From CAZUGH01 sp964619785 (GTDB taxonomy: Bacteria > Bacillota > Clostridia > Lachnospirales > Lachnospiraceae): DNA of 12,384 nt. This document shows positions 1-7,276 of this stretch, in pieces. The first letter of the stretch is position 1. Each line of letters begins with the position of its first letter. The stretch is taken from contig CAZUGH010000053.1 in NCBI GenBank assembly GCA_964619785.1, forward strand, positions 1 through 12,384. Reading direction: 5' to 3'. Below the pieces are notes generated by a model that was not told the DNA's origin, ran no database searches, and was given only the letters and a program-made list of their open reading frames with translations. Made by a program: the position numbers and the translations under genes.

Positions 1-628
1 CTGCCTTCATCAGAGCTGTAACGCCGCCGCAAAGAACAGCCTGCTCACCGAAGAGGTCTGTTTCTGTTTCTGTCTTAAAGGTTGTTTCAAGAACACCTGC
101 ACGGCTTCCGCCGATACCTGCTGCATATGCAAGTGCCATCTGCTGTGCCATACCTGTTGCGTCCTGATGAACAGCTACAAGACAAGGAACACCCTTGCCT
201 TCCTGATACTCAGAACGTACAGTATGTCCTGGTCCCTTAGGTGCGATCATGGTAACATCAACATCTTTAGGTGGTACAATCTGTCCAAAATGAATTGCAA
301 AGCCATGAGCGAACATCAACATGTTACCTGGCTCTAAGTTTGGAGCGATATCCTTCTTGTACATAGCAGCCTGCTTCTCATCATTAATCAGAATCATAAT
401 GATATCAGCCTTCTTAGCAGCTTCTGCAGCTGTGTATACTTTAAATCCCTGCTTCTCAGCTTTTGCCCAGGATTTACTTCCTTCATATAATCCGATGATA
501 ACATCGCATCCTGACTCTTTTGCATTCAAAGCATGTGCATGTCCCTGGCTACCATAGCCAATAACAGCGATTGTCTTGCCCTCTAATAGAGCGAGATTAC
601 AATCTTCTTGATAGAAAATTTTTGCCAT
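1..628 (-). CDS. ilvC: Ketol-acid reductoisomerase, N-terminal part (runs off left edge)
   Basis: This enzyme isomerises and reduces acetolactate (or acetohydroxybutyrate) to the dihydroxy acid in valine, leucine and isoleucine synthesis, in the cytoplasm, using Mg2+ and a nicotinamide cofactor. The 209 visible residues hold the Rossmann nucleotide motif GYGSQGHAHALN (24-35), the cofactor loop GLYEGSKSW (46-54), the catalytic-histidine segment FAHGF (106-110), APKGPGHTVR (129-138), and the start of the knotted helical domain with Mg2+ ligands D191 and E195 in ETDLFGEQ. The family is usually about 330-340 residues, so roughly 120 residues lie beyond position 1. The ATG at 628-626 is preceded by AGGAGG at 643-638. 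It follows ilvN after 42 bases with no terminator between, so the two are almost certainly co-transcribed. The identification is secure. Confidence 0.97.
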   Translation of the reverse strand, partial: MAKIFYQEDCNLALLEGKTIAVIGYGSQGHAHALNAKESGCDVIIGLYEGSKSWAKAEKQGFKVYTAAEAAKKADIIMILINDEKQAAMYKKDIAPNLEPGNMLMFAHGFAIHFGQIVPPKDVDVTMIAPKGPGHTVRSEYQEGKGVPCLVAVHQDATGMAQQMALAYAAGIGGSRAGVLETTFKTETETDLFGEQAVLCGGVTALMKA

Positions 629-670
629 AATATATTGCCTCCTAAAATATTGTATTACTATATTGAACGG

Positions 671-1159
671 TTATTCGTCTAAAAAGCCACGTGTCAGGCC
701 GGTTATTCCCGTCCGAACTAACTCCTTGATCTCGTATCCGTCTAATAACTTGGTAAATGCGTCCAGCTTTGCCTGGTTGCCAGTCAATTCAATCATCATA
801 GATGACTCCGCTACATCAACAATCTTAGCACGGAAAATCTCTACAATTGCGTTAATCGATGGGCGTGCATCTCTGCCCGCTTCCACTTTAACAAGAATCA
901 ACTCTCGACAGACAGAAGCATCGTCCTTCAATTCCTTAATGTCACGGACGTCTTCAAGCTTAGCTAATTGCTTCTCAATCTGTTCTAATATACTATCATC
1001 ACCTGTAACCGCAACCGTCATCCTCGAATAGGCAGGATTCTCTGTTTCACCTACAGTAAGACTATCAATATTATACCCTCTTCTACTAAACAATCCAGCC
1101 ACTCGACTTAACACACCGGAAGTATTGTCTACTAGAATTGATAAAACCATTCTACGCAT
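671..1159 (-). CDS. ilvN: Acetolactate synthase small (regulatory) subunit
   Basis: This is the regulatory subunit of acetohydroxyacid synthase. It activates the catalytic subunit and confers feedback inhibition by valine. The 162 residues match the usual IlvN/IlvH length: an N-terminal ACT domain (about 4-77) opening with RRMVLSILVDNTSGVLSRVA and carrying GYNIDSLTV, then a C-terminal ACT-like domain (about 83-158) with the RELILVKV and SSMMIELTG segments. N12, G15 and N30 align with residues of E. coli IlvH (N11, G14, N29) implicated in valine binding, so valine sensitivity is expected; this is an inference. The ATG at 1159 has AGGAGG at 1173-1168. The catalytic subunit ilvB is not next to it: the upstream gene is an LCP protein. 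It has its own promoter at 1192-1220 and leads into ilvC. The symbol could equally be ilvH. Confidence 0.95.
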   Translation of the reverse strand: MRRMVLSILVDNTSGVLSRVAGLFSRRGYNIDSLTVGETENPAYSRMTVAVTGDDSILEQIEKQLAKLEDVRDIKELKDDASVCRELILVKVEAGRDARPSINAIVEIFRAKIVDVAESSMMIELTGNQAKLDAFTKLLDGYEIKELVRTGITGLTRGFLDE

Positions 1160-1191
1160 TGTTATGTCCTCCTAACTTTGCCCTATCTGTC

Positions 1192-1220
1192 ATTGTAGCA
1201 ACTTCACCCATCATTGTCAA
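1192..1220 (-). promoter_or_regulatory. Sigma-A type promoter of ilvN-ilvC
   Basis: On the minus strand a perfect -35 TTGACA (1220-1215) is followed by a 17-base spacer and a -10 TACAAT (1197-1192, 5 of 6 matches). The expected start of transcription is near 1185, leaving about 26 untranslated bases before ilvN, which hold little beyond the AGGAGG. That is too short for a T-box or peptide attenuator. The -35 begins only 7 bases past the LCP stop codon. Confidence 0.8.
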
Positions 1221-1227
1221 GACATCA

Positions 1228-2253
1228 TCATTTACTATAGATGAAATTATAGAGCTGTGATTTGTTCGATGCTAAGTCTGGAACTAGTTGTTCCTGACCA
1301 CCTATTGTCTGCTCCTGGAAGCTTCCATCTACTGGGACTCTGAACTGTTCAATGTCCGTTGTTCCCATCTGAATCACCTTCATAACATAGGAATATATCT
1401 CATCGGTCTTGACATCTGTCGTTACATTTGGCATAACCACCTTGACAATATTCATCCACTTGCTTAATGACATAGATTTCACTTTTTTAAATAATGCTTG
1501 CATAAAGAGGCGTTGACGCTCTGTTCTTCCGTAATCATCAGCTTTACCAGATTTACTATAGACCGCCCACTTCGGATCGCCTTTTTTACCATGTCGGATT
1601 TGGCAATAGCCTAATGCCTGCCAGCCATTCAAAACCTGCTTGCCGGTTGTAAGATTACGATATCTTCTCTTCGTAATGTAGTTCGTATTGTTTAGATTAT
1701 ATGCCTCAGAGTCTGTCAAATCCAACTCTACTCCACCAATCTCATTGACAACAGAGACAAACGCATCTAAATTCACAATTGCATAGCCATCAATCTTGAT
1801 TCCGAAATTTTGTGCAATTGTCTTATAGAGACATTTGATTCCACCAGCTGAGTAAGCAGAATTTAATTTACCATCCGCATTCTTCGGTGCTGCAATCGGG
1901 ATAAACATATCTCTCATTAAAGATGTAATCTTCAATTTATTATGCTTCAAATCCATCGTTGCAATCATCATGGTATCGGTATTGTTGACATCACTATAGG
2001 TCTCGGTTCTTTTTTTACTATTATCAATACCAACTAACAAGATATTGATTACATCCGAATCAAAATTCAAGTCAATTCCTGACAAATCCACACTATCTAA
2101 ATCATCCTTTGAATTCAGATTCATAAGGCCCAGTGTACCATTAATCTTATGCTGTGCAGTAGCCACTAAACTTCCGATTGTAAAAAACACAACAATTCCT
2201 ACAATAAGCCAGATTCTCTTCGCTAGCTTTTTCTTCTTTTTGTTCTTAGCCAT
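1228..2253 (-). CDS. LytR-CpsA-Psr (LCP) family wall-polymer ligase
   Basis: LCP proteins sit in the membrane facing outwards and transfer polyprenyl-phosphate-linked glycan polymers (teichoic acid, capsule, wall rhamnan) onto peptidoglycan or protein. The 341-residue product has a Lys-rich cytoplasmic start, one membrane segment (about residues 14-33, IWLIVGIVVFFTIGSLVA) and an extracellular LCP domain with NILLVGID, SLMRDMFIPI (R114, D115), KLNSAYSAGG, the GYAIVNLDAF stretch, CQIRHG and DDYGRTERQR. These are the conserved Arg and Asp residues used for pyrophosphate and metal binding in the family. I start it at ATG 2253, not at ATG 2265, because GGAGG (2263-2259) lies between them, 5 bases before ATG 2253. 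It is the last gene of the run beginning at 7139, 20 bases after a glycosyltransferase, and probably attaches the glycan those enzymes build. No terminator follows it. Confidence 0.93.
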   Translation of the reverse strand: MAKNKKKKKLAKRIWLIVGIVVFFTIGSLVATAQHKINGTLGLMNLNSKDDLDSVDLSGIDLNFDSDVINILLVGIDNSKKRTETYSDVNNTDTMMIATMDLKHNKLKITSLMRDMFIPIAAPKNADGKLNSAYSAGGIKCLYKTIAQNFGIKIDGYAIVNLDAFVSVVNEIGGVELDLTDSEAYNLNNTNYITKRRYRNLTTGKQVLNGWQALGYCQIRHGKKGDPKWAVYSKSGKADDYGRTERQRLFMQALFKKVKSMSLSKWMNIVKVVMPNVTTDVKTDEIYSYVMKVIQMGTTDIEQFRVPVDGSFQEQTIGGQEQLVPDLASNKSQLYNFIYSK

Positions 2254-2273
2254 GTCTTCCTCCATTGCGAATA

Positions 2274-3194
2274 CTATAATATAATTAGTAATCCGATATT
2301 TCTACTTACTCCTGATTTCCAAAAACCATAACGTATACAACGAATCCTTCTAGCCAACCAGTTCACATCAAACAAACTGATAAATGCTTGAAATACATTC
2401 TCCTGTTCCTTTGTCAATTGGTCCGAAAACAATTCATAGAATGCTTTCCCCTGACAACAGCACTGACACACTGTCTCTCTCTGGTCCTTTAATGAACGAA
2501 TCCGTCCTATTAAATACTGTACAAAAGAAGTTCCACCAATCATGTTTTTACTGTGTTGCCGATAATAAAGTGTTGGCTCATCAAGATAGCCAATCTGTCC
2601 AAAACTACTACATATCAATGCCAGCCACCAATCATGAACTCGGATTCCTTCTGGTAATTGAACCAAGTAATCCCTCACCCTTTGATTCAACATCACCGTA
2701 CAGCCAATACACTTATTTTCTATCAAAAGATGAGATATGTCAACTTTTTCTGTGCTCAAATGACTATTTTTGTGAAATAGTCCCATCTCATCACCACTTT
2801 TACTATCAAACATCATCGCATCAGAATACACTAAGACTGGCTCATTCTCATGATTTTTTTCTATCTTATTCATATGCGCTAACGTATGTTCTATTTTCTC
2901 AGGCATCCAGATATCATCCTGATCACAAAACATCACATAAGGTGCTTGACTTCTTTTAAGCCCTTCTAAAAAGTTCATGGTATAGCCTAGATTTTTTTCA
3001 TTTACATGTAACGAAATCTTCTGAGGATATTTCTCAATATATTGCTTGACGATTGAAACCGTTCTATCTGTCGAACAATCATCACTCACTTCAATCGTAA
3101 AATTCTGGTATGTTCCATTCAAAATTGAATCTAGCTGTTCTGATAAAAACTGTTCTCCATTATAGGTGGATAGGACGATGTGCACTTGGCTCAT
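2274..3194 (-). CDS. Family 2 glycosyltransferase, rhamnosyltransferase-like (RgpB type)
   Basis: The 306-residue protein has a GT-A fold start, VHIVLSTYNGEQFLSEQLDS (4-23), then VSDDCSTDRT (36-45), NEKNLGYTMNF (65-75) and the metal/nucleotide-sugar motif CDQDDIW (90-96). Later landmarks are VYSDAMMFD, a conserved Cys-rich CIGCTVMLN and VHDWWLALI. This layout resembles clostridial and streptococcal enzymes that add rhamnose to wall or capsule polysaccharide; the sugar itself is inferred and not shown. It probably acts at the cytoplasmic membrane face on a lipid-linked glycan; there is no clear membrane segment apart from a hydrophobic C-terminal end. The start ATG overlaps the stop of the preceding glycosyltransferase as ATGA (3194-3191), with GGAGG inside that gene's last codons, so translation is probably coupled. 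The LCP gene follows after 20 bases. Confidence 0.88.
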   Translation of the reverse strand: MSQVHIVLSTYNGEQFLSEQLDSILNGTYQNFTIEVSDDCSTDRTVSIVKQYIEKYPQKISLHVNEKNLGYTMNFLEGLKRSQAPYVMFCDQDDIWMPEKIEHTLAHMNKIEKNHENEPVLVYSDAMMFDSKSGDEMGLFHKNSHLSTEKVDISHLLIENKCIGCTVMLNQRVRDYLVQLPEGIRVHDWWLALICSSFGQIGYLDEPTLYYRQHSKNMIGGTSFVQYLIGRIRSLKDQRETVCQCCCQGKAFYELFSDQLTKEQENVFQAFISLFDVNWLARRIRCIRYGFWKSGVSRNIGLLIIL

Positions 3195-4126
3195 TCCTTG
3201 TTTCCTCCATTCCAGTAAGTTTTATTCATCGAACACTTCTTAACAAGCCACATTGGCAACTTATCATAGCGCTTTCCCATCTTGTAACCGATGAATTTAA
3301 ACCCACTTTGCATAATCAAGTCTGGAACGAGATACCATTTTCCATGACGAAATAGATATCCTATCGTCTGCTTTACAAGCTTCATTCCCTCTGACTCAGA
3401 TTTGATTCCTTCGAATATTTCACGATATTGACGTTGTGAAACCGCCATATCAAAATTTCTTGTCAATTGTTGTCGATACGTGTAACGATGTGCATGAATC
3501 ACCTTTGCCTTACTAGCATAAGCAATCTGATATCCTGACTGGATTACTTTCGACGCCATAATCATGTCTTCGTTAAATATCGTCTGGGTGACAAATCCCC
3601 CAAGATTTTCATATACATCCTTACGATACATTGCACAAACATTGGAGCAAAAATAAGTCTTAATTCCCAAGCGTTCCAAGTCATCTAACGACTTCACACT
3701 ATCTTCCTCTGGATAATTAAATTGTCTCGTATAATGCTCTACAATGCCAACCTCATCACTTGGCAATTGTCTACCATACACAGTCGCAATCTTATCACTT
3801 TGGGAAAATGGTTGCAATATCTTCTCAATCAGGTATTCATCCACGGGTACCGCATCTTGTGTCATAAATAACATATAAGGTTCTTTTGACATTGATGCGC
3901 CTAGATTTCTCGTTCCGCCATGATCAAAATCTTTCTTGTCAATCGGAACAATGATTCCTTTGGACGATTTCTCTAATACGCTACGAACTCGTTCATTCTC
4001 TTTTTCTTCCACCATCGTTTGCATGAAGAAAATGTGTTCCGGCTGTTTTGTTTGTTTTTCCAACATTGTAATCAATTGTTCTATCTTATCATCTGGTCGA
4101 TATACTGGAATTATCACATCTAACAC
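3191..4126 (-). CDS. Family 2 glycosyltransferase, RfbN-like rhamnosyltransferase
   Basis: The 311-residue protein begins LDVIIPVYRPDDKIEQLI, a GT-A nucleotide-binding start, followed by KKDFDHGGTRNLG (64-76) and FMTQDAVP (87-94), a pairing typical of a rhamnosyltransferase subgroup in which the usual DxD is replaced by QDA. A CSNVCAMYR segment and the acceptor-side IFNEDMIMA (catalytic ED) follow, then AKVIHAHRYTYRQQ. It probably extends the same lipid-linked surface glycan as the next gene; the sugar specificity is inference. The start is a GTG (4126-4124) with AAGGAAGG about 8 bases upstream, lying in the last codons of metH, whose stop is only 4 bases away. It overlaps the next gene by 4 bases. 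These overlaps show that it is translated as part of the metH-to-LCP run. Confidence 0.88.
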   Translation of the reverse strand: MLDVIIPVYRPDDKIEQLITMLEKQTKQPEHIFFMQTMVEEKENERVRSVLEKSSKGIIVPIDKKDFDHGGTRNLGASMSKEPYMLFMTQDAVPVDEYLIEKILQPFSQSDKIATVYGRQLPSDEVGIVEHYTRQFNYPEEDSVKSLDDLERLGIKTYFCSNVCAMYRKDVYENLGGFVTQTIFNEDMIMASKVIQSGYQIAYASKAKVIHAHRYTYRQQLTRNFDMAVSQRQYREIFEGIKSESEGMKLVKQTIGYLFRHGKWYLVPDLIMQSGFKFIGYKMGKRYDKLPMWLVKKCSMNKTYWNGGNKE

Positions 4127-4130
4127 TATT

Positions 4131-6560
4131 CTATCCTTCCTTATGAAGCAGACGATTTACTAACTTTACCGCCTCTTGCGCATCCTTTGAATACCCATCT
4201 GCACCAATCTCTTCAGCAAAACTATCGGTAACCGCAGCTCCGCCAATAATTACTTTGGCATCTAGTTCTTCTTGTTTAGCTAAATCCACAACATCCTTCA
4301 TCGCCATCATTGTTGTAGTCATAAGTGCTGATAATCCGATGATTCTTGCTTGTTGTTCTTTCGCTGTCTTTACAATCAATTCGGAATCAACATCTTTTCC
4401 CAAATCAATAACATGATAACCATAATTTTTTAACATAAGAGCAACTAGATTTTTACCAATATCATGAATATCCCCTTTTACTGTTGCTACAATGATTGTC
4501 TCCATCTTCTGACCACTTCGTTCTTGTTCAAGCAGAGGTTCAAGCTTACCAATGGCTAGTTCCATTGTCTCCGCACTCGCAATCAATTGAGGAAGGTAGT
4601 ATTTCTTCTCTTCAAACAACTGCCCAACCTGATTAATTGCCGCAATCAAATAGTCATCAATGATACGTGCAGGTTTTGTTCCATGATTTAATTCCTCATC
4701 AACAAGTGGCAAGACCTTTTCACGTCTTCCCTTCACAACTGCTTCATAAATTGGTCCCTTATTTTCTATGAGAGAATCACTAGATTGTACTGACTGTGTC
4801 TGATTATCAACTGTTAATGTCACTACATTTTCAATATATGTCACATCGGCTTCTTCTTTATTTAATAGTAAATCCGAAGCAAGTGTTGCATTCACGAGTA
4901 AGTCTTGACTTGGATTGGCTATTGCCATCGTTAATCCATCCTGTATCGCCATTGTTACAAATGCACTATTTACAAAAGTTCGTTCTGGCAAGCCAAAAGA
5001 AATATTGGACAAGCCACAAATCGTCGCCAAATGCAAATCTTCTTTACAATGTCGAATGGTCTCAAATACTTCTCTTGCTGCATTCTTATTCGAACCAACG
5101 GTTGTAACAAGCCCATCCACGATGATGTCCGATTCGCTCAGTCCATGCCTCTTTGCTTCTTCAAGAATAACATGGATAATCTCTTTCTTCTCCTGTAAAT
5201 TCTCAGGCAATCCTTTTTCCGACAAAGGCAATAAGATAAACATAGTGCCATACTTCTTTGCAAGAGGAATTAGCTTCTGAAATTTTTCAGGTTCTAATGA
5301 TATTGAATTTATCAGTGCGCGTCCCGGATAAATCCGAAGTGCTGCTTCCACTACCTTGACATCACTTGAATCAATACTAAGTGGTACTTCTACTGTCTGA
5401 GTCAATAGATGAACCACCTCAAGCATACGTTCTTTCTCATCAATACCATTCATTCCCATATTGACATCTAGTACTTTTGCGCCTAGTTTTACCTGCTCCT
5501 CTGCCATCGATGTTACTAAATCAAAATTGCCTTCTCGAAGCTGAGCTTGCAATTCTTTCTTACCGGTTGGATTGATACGCTCGCCTACAATCATAAAAGG
5601 TCCATCAAGTTCAATCGGTGTTACATTATGTTCCGTTGTAAGCACACGTAGAGATTTCTCTTCTTCATGTATTGGTGTCTTCTTCTGTATCGTTTCAACC
5701 ATCTTGCGAATATGCTCTGGCGTTGTACCACAGCATCCTCCCAAAACAGTTGCTCCTGCATCTGCTAAATCAATCATGGATTGTGCAAAATCCTGTGGTC
5801 CCATGCTATAACACGTCTTTCCATCAACAAGTGTTGGTAAACCAGCATTTGGCTTCACAACGATTGGTACATTCGCATATTTGTTCATCTGACGCACAGC
5901 CTCGACCATCTGGTCCGGCCCTGTCGAACAATTCAATCCCACTGCATCTGCACCCATACTTTCTAAAACGACCATCGCAGTCTCTGGCGTCGTTCCATAC
6001 AGCGTTCGCATATCAGCTTCATACGTCAACGTAACAATAACAGGTAAATCACAACTCTCCTTTACCGCAAGTAACGCAGCACGACACTCATTCAGACTCA
6101 TCATCGTCTCAATAACAAACAAATCCACATCCTGTGCTAATAGGCATGAAACCTGTTCCTTATAGATGTCAACCAATTCTTCGAATGTCAGTGTACCCAT
6201 CGGATATAGTTGCTCACCAGTCATCGTAATATCACCGGCAATATAGACATCTCGCTTCGTGCCACTTTCCACAATCGCTCTTTTACTAAGTGCAACCAGC
6301 CCTTCCGTCAGTTCACTCTGTTTCTGAGCAAGACCGTATTCCGCAAGCTTAATACGATTACAGGTAAATGTGGGCGCATATAGCACATCACTACCTGCCT
6401 GAATGTATTGCTTTTGTAAATCAAGAAAAACATCCGGATTCTCTAATATCCAACTCTCCGGACATACTCCACTTGGCATACCCTGCTCTTGTAGGTTCGT
6501 GCCAGTTGCTCCATCTAATATAATAAAATCCCGTTTTAAACGTTCTCTAAAATTCTTCAT
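4131..6560 (-). CDS. metH: Cobalamin-dependent methionine synthase, short form without activation domain
   Basis: It transfers a methyl group from methyltetrahydrofolate through cobalamin to homocysteine, forming methionine in the cytoplasm. In 809 residues the order is: homocysteine-binding barrel (about 5-300) with DGATGTN (16-22) and zinc cysteines C211 (GLNCS) and C276-C277 (GGCCGT); pterin-binding barrel (about 315-570) with GERINPTG (326-333) and DVNMGMNG; helical cobalamin cap (about 600-685, with YYLPQLIASAETM); and Rossmann cobalamin domain with DIHDIG (697-702; H699 is the expected lower cobalt ligand), SALM (744-747) and GG (773-774). It stops there: the C-terminal AdoMet-binding reactivation domain of E. 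coli MetH (about 1,227 residues in all) is absent. I prefer ATG 6560 over ATG 6584 because AAAGGA (6573-6568) precedes it by 7 bases and the longer start has no such site. It is the second gene of the 7139-1228 run, with a glycosyltransferase 4 bases downstream. Confidence 0.93.
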   Translation of the reverse strand: MKNFRERLKRDFIILDGATGTNLQEQGMPSGVCPESWILENPDVFLDLQKQYIQAGSDVLYAPTFTCNRIKLAEYGLAQKQSELTEGLVALSKRAIVESGTKRDVYIAGDITMTGEQLYPMGTLTFEELVDIYKEQVSCLLAQDVDLFVIETMMSLNECRAALLAVKESCDLPVIVTLTYEADMRTLYGTTPETAMVVLESMGADAVGLNCSTGPDQMVEAVRQMNKYANVPIVVKPNAGLPTLVDGKTCYSMGPQDFAQSMIDLADAGATVLGGCCGTTPEHIRKMVETIQKKTPIHEEEKSLRVLTTEHNVTPIELDGPFMIVGERINPTGKKELQAQLREGNFDLVTSMAEEQVKLGAKVLDVNMGMNGIDEKERMLEVVHLLTQTVEVPLSIDSSDVKVVEAALRIYPGRALINSISLEPEKFQKLIPLAKKYGTMFILLPLSEKGLPENLQEKKEIIHVILEEAKRHGLSESDIIVDGLVTTVGSNKNAAREVFETIRHCKEDLHLATICGLSNISFGLPERTFVNSAFVTMAIQDGLTMAIANPSQDLLVNATLASDLLLNKEEADVTYIENVVTLTVDNQTQSVQSSDSLIENKGPIYEAVVKGRREKVLPLVDEELNHGTKPARIIDDYLIAAINQVGQLFEEKKYYLPQLIASAETMELAIGKLEPLLEQERSGQKMETIIVATVKGDIHDIGKNLVALMLKNYGYHVIDLGKDVDSELIVKTAKEQQARIIGLSALMTTTMMAMKDVVDLAKQEELDAKVIIGGAAVTDSFAEEIGADGYSKDAQEAVKLVNRLLHKEG

Positions 6561-6590
6561 TCCATCATCCTTTCGCTGTCTCATATAATA

Positions 6591-7139
6591 TCATGATTTC
6601 TTCTCGATGACAAGATATTTGGCAACCTGGCAGTTCTCTAGTCCAAACACAGGAAACTCTTCATTGGTCATATCATAAAAGTACGAGTGTATCATTCGAC
6701 TCACACCTCCATGACAAACTAATAGTACATTCTCACCCTCATCCTTTTCAATAATTTCGTCAAGAAAATTATAAACCCGTTGCGCCAAATGAAACATCGA
6801 TTCCCCACCATCCGGATAGGCTGTTACGAACTTCCTCTTACCCTCTTGGAAAACAGATGCCAACCGATCCATTCCTTCACAACTCCCATAGTTTTGCTCA
6901 ATTAACCTCTCATCAACCTCTGCCTCAAGATGTAAACGCTCACAAAGTGGCTCCGCCGTCTGTCTAGCACGAAGCATCGGTGAAACATAAACCTTGTTAA
7001 TCCCATAATCCGTAATATGTTCAGCCAACTGCTTTGCCTGTAACATTCCCCGATCTGTCAAAGGTAAATCAGTCAATCCACATACCTTATTATCCAAATT
7101 GTAACTAGTTTCCCCGTGTCTCACTACATATATTCTCAT
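6591..7139 (-). CDS. Histidine phosphatase (phosphoglycerate mutase-like) family protein
   Basis: The 182-residue protein opens MRIYVVRHGET, with the catalytic RHG (R7, H8, G9), followed by GLTDLPLTDRG, SPMLRARQTAE (R57), the acid-side LIEQNYG (E81) and the second histidine in VCHGGVSR (H143). This is a single-domain histidine phosphatase of GpmB/CobC type, expected to remove phosphate from a small molecule through a phosphohistidine intermediate. The substrate is not readable from sequence. Candidates are phosphoglycerate, a sugar phosphate, or alpha-ribazole phosphate in cobalamin synthesis. The last would suit the B12-dependent MetH downstream but is speculation. ATG 7139 is chosen over ATG 7151 because GAGG (7149-7146) precedes it by 6 bases. 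It is the first gene after the promoter at 7179-7207, and metH follows after 30 bases. Confidence 0.9.
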   Translation of the reverse strand: MRIYVVRHGETSYNLDNKVCGLTDLPLTDRGMLQAKQLAEHITDYGINKVYVSPMLRARQTAEPLCERLHLEAEVDERLIEQNYGSCEGMDRLASVFQEGKRKFVTAYPDGGESMFHLAQRVYNFLDEIIEKDEGENVLLVCHGGVSRMIHSYFYDMTNEEFPVFGLENCQVAKYLVIEKKS

Positions 7140-7178
7140 ACTAAACCTCATTTCCGAACATTTTCATTCATTGTTAGA

Positions 7179-7207
7179 ATGTTATCATGTGAGCCGAATC
7201 ATGTCAA
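7179..7207 (-). promoter_or_regulatory. Promoter of the phosphatase-metH-glycosyltransferase-LCP run
   Basis: On the minus strand a perfect TTGACA (7207-7202), a 17-base spacer and TAACAT (7184-7179, 4 of 6 matches to TATAAT) precede the phosphatase start by about 40 bases. The expected leader is about 30 bases, too short for a SAM or cobalamin riboswitch. An inverted repeat, AACATT with 15 bases then AATGTT (7157-7183), overlaps the -10 and start region and could be an operator. Confidence 0.65.
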
Positions 7208-7221
7208 ACTCATTATTTAAC

Positions 7222-7252
7222 ATAAAACGACCACACGAAACTGTGTGGTCGT
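7222..7252 (-). terminator. Rho-independent terminator after the surface protein gene
   Basis: A perfect 10-bp stem, ACGACCACAC (7227-7236) with GTGTGGTCGT (7243-7252), encloses a 6-base loop. Read on the minus strand it is followed by TTTTATG. It lies 24 bases past the stop of the surface protein gene and just upstream of the next promoter, so it insulates the two units. Confidence 0.85.
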
Positions 7253-7276
7253 CCTATCAATCATGCAATAAATTTA

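Noticed and set aside
663..1031. A 122-codon plus-strand frame opposite ilvN, and similar ones at 4915-5280, 5672-6034 and 11102-11443
   Set aside because: Each is the complement of a conserved coding frame (ilvN, metH, lepA) and shows no family motif; these are by-products of codon use.
2384..2959. A 191-codon open frame on the plus strand, antisense to the RgpB-like glycosyltransferase
   Set aside because: It lies wholly inside a well-supported gene on the other strand, has no ribosome site that stands out, and its product has no recognisable domain.
7140..7226. Possible SAM or cobalamin riboswitch ahead of the phosphatase-metH run
   Set aside because: The leader after the promoter is only about 30 bases, and no conserved riboswitch core or B12-box-like sequence is visible.
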